Shown here piece by piece: positions 8,674 to 16,078 of a stretch of 33,640 bases of DNA. How positions within the stretch are numbered: the stretch's first letter is position 1; each line of letters starts with the position of its first letter. This stretch comes from Flavobacteriales bacterium (GTDB lineage: Bacteria > Bacteroidota > Bacteroidia > Flavobacteriales > Flavobacteriaceae): positions 1 through 33,640 of the forward strand of contig SGZI01000007.1 in NCBI GenBank assembly GCA_004213965.1, given 5' to 3'. The notes under the pieces are model-generated. The model saw only the letters and a list, made by a program, of their open reading frames with translations, was not told where the DNA came from and searched no databases. The position numbers and the translations under genes are program-made.

Positions 8674-9645
8674 TTGAAAGTAAATATTTTGAAATACTTA
8701 AAATCAATTATACCTGTCTCAATAGGGCTAGCTTGTATATATTACTCTGCCTCTACTCTTAGCCAAGATGATATTAATTCTATAATTAAATCATTTGCTA
8801 ATGCAAAATACTCTTGGGTATTTTTTGGAGTGATCTTAGGTGGACTGAGTCATGTTTCTAGATCTTATCGATGGAAATATTTATTGAAACCTTTAGGGTA
8901 TAATATTAGTTTTTTAAATAGTGTTTTAGCTGTTTTTTCTGGTTATCTAATAAATTATACAATTCCTAGAGCTGGAGATGTTGCCAGAGGAACTATTGCT
9001 TATAAGTATGAGGGAATCCCTTTAGAAAAAGGTCTTGGAACTATTGTAGCTGAGAGAGCAGTAGATGTGCTGTGTATTAGTATATTAATAATAATAGGAC
9101 TATTCATTAATTATGAACTTATATCTGAAAAATTATTAGATGCAAGCAGTTTTATTAACATAAAATTTTTATTTCTAGCCGGTATAATATTAGCTAGCAT
9201 TTTGTTTTTTATTTTAAGAAAACAGAATAATACATTACCGATCATTTCTAAATTGCAAGAATTTTTTAAAGGGCTGTATGAAGGGTTTATGATAATATTT
9301 AAACTTGAAAATAAGTGGCTTTTTATTTTTCACAGCATATTTATTTGGCTTATGTATGTATTAATGTTCTTAGTCACTACTAAAGCAATAGCGGAGTTGC
9401 CAGATTTATCATTTTCAATAATTTTAATTTCATTTATTTTGGCAAGCCTCACTATTATGTTTACTCCTGGTGGAATTGGCGCTTATCCTCTTGCTGTTCA
9501 ATTATCTTTTAGTTGGTTTGGAATAAGCTCTGTTTCAAGCTTGTCATTTGGATGGATAATGTGGACTTCACAGACATTAATGATAATAATTTTTGGAGGT
9601 TTATCTTTAATTATACTACCTTTTGTTAACGATAAAAAAGCTTAA
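8674..9645 (+). CDS. Lysylphosphatidylglycerol synthase TM-region (flippase-like) membrane protein
   Basis: A 323-residue integral membrane protein with about eight hydrophobic segments, matching the LPG_synthase_TM (UPF0104/DUF340-like flippase) family. Signature stretches are HVSRSYRWKYLLKP (about 61-74), NYTIPRAGDVARG (about 94-106), GTIVAERAVDVL and FTPGGIGAYP. It has no C-terminal soluble aminoacyl-phosphatidylglycerol synthase domain, so it is the membrane half only; such stand-alone members are presumed lipid flippases or transporters. The start is TTG, 4 bp after the panD stop, and no suitable ATG is nearby. The next gene starts at 9647, one base after this stop, so translation is probably coupled. 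Substrate unknown. Confidence 0.88.
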   Translation: MKVNILKYLKSIIPVSIGLACIYYSASTLSQDDINSIIKSFANAKYSWVFFGVILGGLSHVSRSYRWKYLLKPLGYNISFLNSVLAVFSGYLINYTIPRAGDVARGTIAYKYEGIPLEKGLGTIVAERAVDVLCISILIIIGLFINYELISEKLLDASSFINIKFLFLAGIILASILFFILRKQNNTLPIISKLQEFFKGLYEGFMIIFKLENKWLFIFHSIFIWLMYVLMFLVTTKAIAELPDLSFSIILISFILASLTIMFTPGGIGAYPLAVQLSFSWFGISSVSSLSFGWIMWTSQTLMIIIFGGLSLIILPFVNDKKA

Positions 9646-9646
9646 C

Positions 9647-10819
9647 ATGCGCGACTTATTATTATTTATATTTTTTCTTTCATCATTTTCTTTACTAGCT
9701 CAAGATTCTGATACCATTAGAAATAAAAATATTTATGATAAAATCTATTCTGCTAAATTAAATTCAGACAGGGAAATAACAATTCAATTACCAAGAGATT
9801 ATAATTTAGATGAGGAAAAAAGATATCCATTATTTCTTGTATTTGATGGAGACTATTTATTTGAAGTAGTTTCAGGAAATGTTGATTATATGTCTTTTTG
9901 GGGTGATATTCCTGAATCAATTGTTGTGGGAATAAATCAAATTGATTCTAGATATAATGACACAAGTGTTTTAGATAACATAAATTACACCCCCATATCA
10001 TCTACTGCTAACTTTTTTGAATTTGTAACCCAAGAACTATTACCCTACATAAATGAAAAATATAGGACCACTCAATATAGAGTTGCTGTTGGGCATGAGA
10101 GAACAGCAAATTTTATTAATTTTTTCTTGCTAAAAAAGGTCCCAATAATGAATGGTTATATAGTTGTGAGTCCAAAATACACTAATAAAATGAAGGAATA
10201 TATTTCAGAATATTTAATGTATTCTAATGAAAATATATACTACTATCTAAGCACATCAGAAAAAGATTTACAATCAATTTCGGAGGATGTATTAAATTTT
10301 AATCAGAAGCTTGATTCCTTAGATAGAGGTAATATTCACTATAAATTTCAAAATCTTGAAACACCATCACACTTTACACTTCCAGCCTACACGATTCCTC
10401 ATTCAATCGAGGATATGTTCTCTATATATAAGGATATAAACAGGGCCGAATATGATTCAATTATTTTAAGATTAAAAACCTCTCCTGTAAAATACCTTGT
10501 AGATAAATATGAAAAAATTGAAAATCATTTTGGAGTAAATAAAGAGATGTCAATTAATGATTTTATAGCTATTGAACAATGTATAGATGAAATAGAAAAA
10601 TTTTATTTTTTTAAGGATTTAGCAAAGTTAGCTACTAGCAAATACAGGGAAACAATATTGCCAAGTTATTATATGGGTAGATTTTATGAAGAAACTGGTG
10701 ATGCTGAAAAAGCTATGCATATTTATAGGTCAGCATATAATATGGATGATATTGCTGGAATAACAAAAGAGTATCTTCTTCAAAGAGCTGACGAAATAGC
10801 TGATTATTATGGTTATTAA
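9647..10819 (+). CDS. Exported esterase-fold (alpha/beta hydrolase) protein lacking the nucleophile serine
   Basis: From the ATG at 9647 the protein has 390 residues and a signal peptide (MRDLLLFIFFLSSFSLLAQ). An upstream in-frame start at 9623 would overlap the previous gene and spoil the signal, so I reject it. Residues 40-240 match the esterase-D/Fes-like fold: DREITIQLPRDYN, YPLFLVFDGDYLF, FFEFVTQELLPYI and YIVVSPKY. The nucleophile elbow, normally GHSxGG, reads GHERTAN (149-155), with Glu in place of Ser. A C-terminal helical stretch (about 240-390) contains a TPR-like unit (YYMGRFYEETGDAEKAMHIYRSAY). The fold is kept but classic serine hydrolysis is unlikely. It may be a binding or scaffold protein in the periplasm. 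It lies between the flippase-like gene and radA. Confidence 0.8.
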   Translation: MRDLLLFIFFLSSFSLLAQDSDTIRNKNIYDKIYSAKLNSDREITIQLPRDYNLDEEKRYPLFLVFDGDYLFEVVSGNVDYMSFWGDIPESIVVGINQIDSRYNDTSVLDNINYTPISSTANFFEFVTQELLPYINEKYRTTQYRVAVGHERTANFINFFLLKKVPIMNGYIVVSPKYTNKMKEYISEYLMYSNENIYYYLSTSEKDLQSISEDVLNFNQKLDSLDRGNIHYKFQNLETPSHFTLPAYTIPHSIEDMFSIYKDINRAEYDSIILRLKTSPVKYLVDKYEKIENHFGVNKEMSINDFIAIEQCIDEIEKFYFFKDLAKLATSKYRETILPSYYMGRFYEETGDAEKAMHIYRSAYNMDDIAGITKEYLLQRADEIADYYGY

Positions 10820-10821
10820 TT

Positions 10822-12177
10822 ATGAATAAAATTAAAACAACTTTTTATTGTAAAGAATGTGGATCCCAATATTCAAAATGGCAAGGGCAATGTAATAAAT
10901 GTCAGGAGTGGAATAGTATTGAAGAAGAGATAATAAACACATCTAAGAAAAATAAAGAAGGATCATATAGTTCAATAAATAATACTAACTCAAATCCTCA
11001 GAAAATTAGTAGTATAGAAATTAATGATCAATATAGAATTATATCAAAAGACAATGAATTTGACAGAGTAATTGGTGGAGGGATTGTTCCCGGGTCTCTT
11101 GTTTTACTTGGGGGTGAACCAGGAATAGGAAAAAGCACCCTATTTCTTCAATTATCGTTAATGCTATCCCATAAAGTTCTTTATGTGTCAGGTGAGGAAA
11201 GCCAAACGCAAATTAAAATGCGTGCAGATCGAATTAACTACAAAAATGATAATTGCTATATTCTTACCGAAAATAAAATTGAAAATATTTTTAATCAAGT
11301 AAAAAAAATTAATCCGCAGGTATTAGTAATAGATTCAATACAGACATTAAGCTCTCAATTAGTTGATGCATCTTCTGGTAGTATAACTCAGCTTAGAACA
11401 TGCACTGCTGAATTAATAAGTTTTGCAAAATCAACTTCAATTCCCGTTTTAATTATTGGACATATTAACAAAGAAGGACATATTGCAGGTCCTAAAATAC
11501 TAGAACATATGGTAGACACTGTTCTTCAATTTGAAGGAGATAGAAATCATTTTTATAGAATTCTTAGAGCTAAAAAAAATAGGTTTGGATCAACTAATGA
11601 AATAGGAATTTATGAAATGTTAAATGAAGGATTAAAAGAAATAAAAAATCCTTCAGAAATACTAATAAGTAATTCTAATCAAAAGCTAAGTGGAAGTGCA
11701 ATTTCTGCTGCAATTGAAGGTTCTAGGCCTTTTATGATAGAAGTTCAAGCGCTGGTTAGTTCTGCAGTTTATGGAACACCTCAAAGAAGTTGTACTGGGT
11801 TTAATTCAAAAAGATTAAATATGTTATTAGCTGTATTGGAAAAAAGAGTTGGATTTAAATTAGGGATGAAGGATATATTTTTAAATATAACTGGAGGGAT
11901 TAAAGTGGAGGATACTGCAATAGATATGGCAATTGTATCAGCTATATTATCATCAAATAATGAAATTAAAATTCCTGAAGATTATTGTTTTGCAGCTGAG
12001 ATAGGATTGTCGGGAGAAATAAGACCTGTCCAAAGAATAGAGCAAAGAATTAAGGAAGCTGAAAAATTAGGTTTCTCAAAAATATTTATCTCAAAATACA
12101 GCGATAAATTAACTTCTAATAAAATTAATATAGTCTCACTTTCAAAAATAGACGAATTAGTTGATCATATTACATAA
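10822..12177 (+). CDS. radA: DNA repair protein RadA
   Basis: RadA (Sms) is a RecA-like ATPase that drives branch migration during recombination and repair in the cytoplasm. The 451 residues show all expected parts: an N-terminal C4 zinc finger (Cys10, Cys13, Cys24, Cys27), Walker A GEPGIGKST (98-106), Walker B VLVIDSIQT (about 167-175), the RadA-specific KNRFG motif (252-256), and a C-terminal Lon-protease-like domain (about 280-451) with GGIKVEDTAIDMAI and AEIGLSGEIRPV. It starts 2 bp after the preceding gene and is last in the panC operon. An 88-bp gap separates it from ileS. Confidence 0.97.
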   Translation: MNKIKTTFYCKECGSQYSKWQGQCNKCQEWNSIEEEIINTSKKNKEGSYSSINNTNSNPQKISSIEINDQYRIISKDNEFDRVIGGGIVPGSLVLLGGEPGIGKSTLFLQLSLMLSHKVLYVSGEESQTQIKMRADRINYKNDNCYILTENKIENIFNQVKKINPQVLVIDSIQTLSSQLVDASSGSITQLRTCTAELISFAKSTSIPVLIIGHINKEGHIAGPKILEHMVDTVLQFEGDRNHFYRILRAKKNRFGSTNEIGIYEMLNEGLKEIKNPSEILISNSNQKLSGSAISAAIEGSRPFMIEVQALVSSAVYGTPQRSCTGFNSKRLNMLLAVLEKRVGFKLGMKDIFLNITGGIKVEDTAIDMAIVSAILSSNNEIKIPEDYCFAAEIGLSGEIRPVQRIEQRIKEAEKLGFSKIFISKYSDKLTSNKINIVSLSKIDELVDHIT

Positions 12178-12203
12178 TAAATTCTTATAATCTTTAGTGA
12201 ATA

Positions 12204-12226
12204 AAACTAAATTAGTTTAACTAAAT
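12204..12226. repeat. Overlapping inverted and direct repeats upstream of ileS
   Basis: In the 88-bp gap between radA and ileS, AAACTAA (12204-12210) and TTAGTTT (12212-12218) form a perfect 7-bp inverted repeat with a 1-nt centre. TTAGTT (12212-12217) and AACTAA (12219-12224) form a second, overlapping inverted repeat. AACTAAAT also occurs twice as a direct repeat (12205-12212 and 12219-12226). It could be an operator. It lacks GC pairs, so a terminator is unlikely, and chance in AT-rich DNA cannot be excluded. Confidence 0.35.
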
Positions 12227-12265
12227 TTACTATTTTCAGACACTGATTGAAATCAATTAAACAAT

Positions 12266-15200
12266 ATGATTTTTCCAGAATACAAAAAATTAGATTTATC
12301 CAAGATAAGCCAGGATATTCTATCCTATTGGGAACAGCATGATATTTTTAATAAATCTGTTTCTAATGCAGATGGAAAAACTCCATATATCTTTTATGAA
12401 GGGCCTCCATCAGCAAATGGATTGCCAGGAATTCATCATGTTTTAGCCAGAACAATTAAAGATATTTTTTTAAGATATAAAACCATGAAAGGATTTCAAG
12501 TAAAAAGAAAAGCTGGCTGGGATACTCATGGCCTGCCAGTTGAACTTGGTGTTGAAAATAGTTTAGGTATTTCTAAAGAAGATATTGGAAAAAAGATTAG
12601 TGTTGAAGACTATAATAAAGCTTGTAAGGAAGCTGTAATGAAGTATACAGATATATGGAATGATCTTACTAGGAAGATGGGTTATTGGGTAGACATGGAA
12701 AATCCATACATAACTTATACTTCAAAATATATGGAAAGTGTTTGGTGGCTGTTAAAACAGATCTATAGTAAAGACCTAATGTATAAGGGCTATACAGTCC
12801 AGCCTTATTCACCTAAAGCAGGTACTGCAATTAGCTCACATGAATTAAATCAACCTGGAACATATCAGGATGTTACAGATACTTCTGTAACTGCACAATT
12901 TAAAATTAAAAACAATAATCTCCCAGACTTTTTGAACAATGGAGAAGATGTTTTTGTATTAGCTTGGACAACTACTCCCTGGACATTGCCAAGTAATACT
13001 GCTTTAACAGTTGGCTCAAAGATTGATTATACTTTGATTAGAACCTTTAATCAATATACGTTTAAACCTATTCAGGTGATTTTGGCTACAGATTTAATTC
13101 ATAAATTATTTTCTGGGAACTATTTTGAAATTACTAATGAGTCTGATCTGTTGAATTATGAATCTAATTCGAAAAAAATACCTTTCTACATTGCTAATAA
13201 TTTTTTAGGAAAAGAATTATTAAATATTAAATATGAACAATTGTTAAGTTATGCTTTGCCTGCTGAAAATCCTGAAAACGCATTTAGAATTATTCATGGA
13301 GATTTTGTTACAACAAGCGATGGTACTGGGATAGTTCATACAGCCCCTACTTTTGGAGCAGATGATGCCTTAGTAGCAAAGCAAGCTAATCCTCAAATTC
13401 CACCAATGTTAATAAAAAACAGCGATGGAGATTTAGTGCCTCTAGTTGACCTTCAAGGAAGATTTAGACCTGAAATGAAAGAGCTTGCAGGAAAGTATGT
13501 AAAAAATGAATATTATAATAATGATAAAATTCCTGAAAAATCAGTTGATGTTGAAATTGCAATTATATTAAAGAAGGCCAATAGAGCGTTTAAGGTTGAA
13601 AAGTATAAGCATAGCTATCCTAATTGCTGGAGAACAGATAAACCAATATTATATTATCCAATAGATTCTTGGTTTATTAAGACTTCAAAAATTAGTGATT
13701 CAATGGTAACACTAAATAAAGAGATAAATTGGAAACCAAAATCAACTGGCGAAGGCAGGTTTGGTAAATGGTTAGAAAATGTTAATGACTGGAATTTATC
13801 AAGATCAAGATTTTGGGGAATACCATTACCTATTTGGAGAACTGAAAATGGTTCTGAAGAAATATGTATAGGATCATTAAAAGAGTTAAAAAAAGAAATA
13901 GATAAGTCTGTTAAAAATGGTTTTATGTCAAAAGATATTTTTTCAGATTTTGAACCAGAAAATTATTCAGACAAAAATTATGGTAAGATAGATTTACATA
14001 AAAATGTAGTAGATAAAATTATTTTAGTTTCTGAAAGTGGACATAAAATGTATCGAGAAACAGATCTAATTGATGTATGGTTTGATTCAGGTAGTATGCC
14101 ATATGCCCAATGGCATTATCCTTTTGAAAACAAAAACCTAATTGATAACAATAAATTTTATCCTGCAGATTTTATTGCTGAAGGAGTTGATCAAACTAGG
14201 GGGTGGTTTTATACGCTTCATGCAATTAGTTCTTTAGTCTTTAGCTCTAATGCATATAAAAATGTAGTTTCAAATGGCCTTGTTTTAGACAAGAACGGTC
14301 AAAAAATGTCAAAAAGATTAGGCAATGCAGTTGACCCGTTTAAAACATTAGAAAATTATGGAGCAGATGCAACGAGATGGTATATGATATCAAATTCAAA
14401 TCCTTGGGATAATTTAAAATTTGATATTGATGGGGTTGACGAGGTTAGAAGAAAATTCTTAGGCACTTTATATAATACATATTCCTTCTTTTCATTATAT
14501 GCAAATATTGACGGGTTTAGTTATAATGAAAAAAACATAGATCATAATGATAGGCCTGAAATAGATAGATGGATATTGTCTGAATTAAATTCATTAATTG
14601 CAAAGGTAGATGATTATTATAATGACTATGAGCCTACAAAAGCAGCAAGAGCAATCTCAGAATATGTTATAGAATATTTAAGTAATTGGTATGTTAGGCT
14701 AAGTAGAAGAAGATTTTGGAAAGGAGATTATGAGTCCGATAAAATTTCAGCATATCAAACTTTATTTACGGTCTTGTTGAACATCTCTAAAATTTCTGCT
14801 CCAATTGCTCCATTTTTTATGGACAAGCTTTATCAAGATTTGACTAAAAATATAGTTTCTAATAAAAAAGACAGTGTTCATTTAGAGTTCTTTCCCAAAG
14901 CAAACTCATCATTGATAGATTTAAAATTGGAAGATAAAATAAACTATGCTCAAAGAATTTCATCTCTTACGTTATCATTAAGAGCAAAGGAAAAGATTAA
15001 AGTAAGACAGCCATTAAATAAAATAATGGTACCAGTGAATAGTAATGAACAAAAAGAGCAAATTGAAGCAGTTAAAGAGTTAATAAAAAGAGAAGTAAAT
15101 GTCAAGAAAATTGAATTTATTGAAGGGCATTCAGATTTATTAATAAAAGAAGTAAAACCAAATTTCAAAACTTTAGGCCCTAGATTTGGTGCTGAAATGA

Positions 15201-15664
15201 AAGAAATTGCTGCTGTTGTTAAAAATTTAACTTCAGAGCAAATTCAAGATTTGGAAACTAGTTCTAAAATTGATTTAGTAATTAACAAAAAAAATGTTAT
15301 TTTCGATGTCACGGATTTTGAAATCTTATCAAATGACATTGAAGGATGGTTGGTGGCGCATGAAGGAAGCATAACTGTAGCATTAGATATTACTATAGAT
15401 GATGATTTGATTGACGAGGGCATATCTAGAGAAATAGTTAGCAGAGTACAAACTATCAGAAAGGAATCTGGGTTTGAAGTCACTGATAGAATTAAAATAT
15501 TTATGCTAGAAGATAAAAGAATATCTAGAGCAATAAATAATAATATTGAATATATAAAATCTGAAACATTAGCAAATTCTATTGAATTGATAAATAAGTT
15601 AGACAAAGGAATAGAAGTTGAATTTGATAAGATTAAAACAAAAATATTTTTAATAAAAGAATGA
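12266..15664 (+). CDS. ileS: Isoleucyl-tRNA synthetase, eukaryote-like type 2 with GIHH signature
   Basis: This enzyme charges tRNA-Ile in the cytoplasm. The 1132-residue length, the KMSKR loop (residues 680-684) and the absence of a C-terminal zinc-binding cysteine cluster fit the type 2 (eukaryote-like) class rather than the about 930-residue type 1 enzyme. The catalytic signature normally written HIGH reads GIHH here (55-58), with the first and third positions swapped. The CP1 editing domain (about 200-430) has TTPWTLPSNTAL and GTGIVHTAPTFGADD. Other class I signatures are RKAGWDTHGLPVE, AEGVDQTRGWFYTLHA and the anticodon-binding region after about residue 760 (EIDRWILSEL). A 4-bp gap leads to the DksA-like gene. 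Type 2 enzymes are generally insensitive to mupirocin; resistance here is inference. Confidence 0.97.
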   Translation: MIFPEYKKLDLSKISQDILSYWEQHDIFNKSVSNADGKTPYIFYEGPPSANGLPGIHHVLARTIKDIFLRYKTMKGFQVKRKAGWDTHGLPVELGVENSLGISKEDIGKKISVEDYNKACKEAVMKYTDIWNDLTRKMGYWVDMENPYITYTSKYMESVWWLLKQIYSKDLMYKGYTVQPYSPKAGTAISSHELNQPGTYQDVTDTSVTAQFKIKNNNLPDFLNNGEDVFVLAWTTTPWTLPSNTALTVGSKIDYTLIRTFNQYTFKPIQVILATDLIHKLFSGNYFEITNESDLLNYESNSKKIPFYIANNFLGKELLNIKYEQLLSYALPAENPENAFRIIHGDFVTTSDGTGIVHTAPTFGADDALVAKQANPQIPPMLIKNSDGDLVPLVDLQGRFRPEMKELAGKYVKNEYYNNDKIPEKSVDVEIAIILKKANRAFKVEKYKHSYPNCWRTDKPILYYPIDSWFIKTSKISDSMVTLNKEINWKPKSTGEGRFGKWLENVNDWNLSRSRFWGIPLPIWRTENGSEEICIGSLKELKKEIDKSVKNGFMSKDIFSDFEPENYSDKNYGKIDLHKNVVDKIILVSESGHKMYRETDLIDVWFDSGSMPYAQWHYPFENKNLIDNNKFYPADFIAEGVDQTRGWFYTLHAISSLVFSSNAYKNVVSNGLVLDKNGQKMSKRLGNAVDPFKTLENYGADATRWYMISNSNPWDNLKFDIDGVDEVRRKFLGTLYNTYSFFSLYANIDGFSYNEKNIDHNDRPEIDRWILSELNSLIAKVDDYYNDYEPTKAARAISEYVIEYLSNWYVRLSRRRFWKGDYESDKISAYQTLFTVLLNISKISAPIAPFFMDKLYQDLTKNIVSNKKDSVHLEFFPKANSSLIDLKLEDKINYAQRISSLTLSLRAKEKIKVRQPLNKIMVPVNSNEQKEQIEAVKELIKREVNVKKIEFIEGHSDLLIKEVKPNFKTLGPRFGAEMKEIAAVVKNLTSEQIQDLETSSKIDLVINKKNVIFDVTDFEILSNDIEGWLVAHEGSITVALDITIDDDLIDEGISREIVSRVQTIRKESGFEVTDRIKIFMLEDKRISRAINNNIEYIKSETLANSIELINKLDKGIEVEFDKIKTKIFLIKE

Positions 15665-15668
15665 AGTT

Positions 15669-16049
15669 ATGGCAGTAAAAAGCACAAGATATTCTGATAA
15701 AGATTTAGAAAAATTTAGAGCATTAATTTTAGATAAAATTGATAAAGCAAAACATGATTTGGAATTAATAAAAAGCGCATATATGAATGATCATAATAAT
15801 GGTACGGAAGATACAGCACCTACTTTTAAGGCTTTTGATGAAGGGAGTACTGTTATGAGTAAAGAATCTAATTCACAACTCGCATTAAGGCAAGAAAAAT
15901 TTATTAGGGATTTAAAAACTGCATTAATCAGAATTGAAAATAAGACCTATGGTATATGTAGAGTTACAGGAAAATTAATTAGTAAGAGGAGGCTCAAATT
16001 AGTACCACATGCTACTTTAAGTATTGCAGCTAAAAACATGCAAAAATAA
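15669..16049 (+). CDS. TraR/DksA family protein with a degenerate zinc finger
   Basis: A 126-residue protein resembling DksA/TraR regulators, which enter the RNA polymerase secondary channel. It has an N-terminal helical part (residues 8-40, then 62-93) for the coiled coil, with an acidic, glycine-containing tip region (NGTEDTAPTFKAFDEGS, 44-60). The C-terminal domain keeps the family outline (YGICRVTGKLI, then LVPHATLSI). Only Cys97 of the four zinc-finger cysteines is present; the others are replaced by Gly101-region and Lys/His residues. I recall that many Bacteroidota homologues look the same, so it may fold without zinc. It is translated 4 bp after ileS. In many relatives lspA follows; here uvrC does. 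Confidence 0.88.
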   Translation: MAVKSTRYSDKDLEKFRALILDKIDKAKHDLELIKSAYMNDHNNGTEDTAPTFKAFDEGSTVMSKESNSQLALRQEKFIRDLKTALIRIENKTYGICRVTGKLISKRRLKLVPHATLSIAAKNMQK

Positions 16050-16078
16050 TTAGCTACATCTCTAATAATCCTTTATCA

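Noticed and set aside
9623-9646. Upstream alternative start for the esterase-fold gene
   Set aside because: It would overlap the flippase-like gene and add charged residues before the signal peptide. The ATG at 9647 gives a clean signal sequence.
14950-15606. Minus-strand open frames of 72 and 120 codons inside ileS, and similar ones inside other genes
   Set aside because: They lie opposite strongly conserved coding sequence, have no recognisable domains, and arise from reading AT-rich genes backwards.
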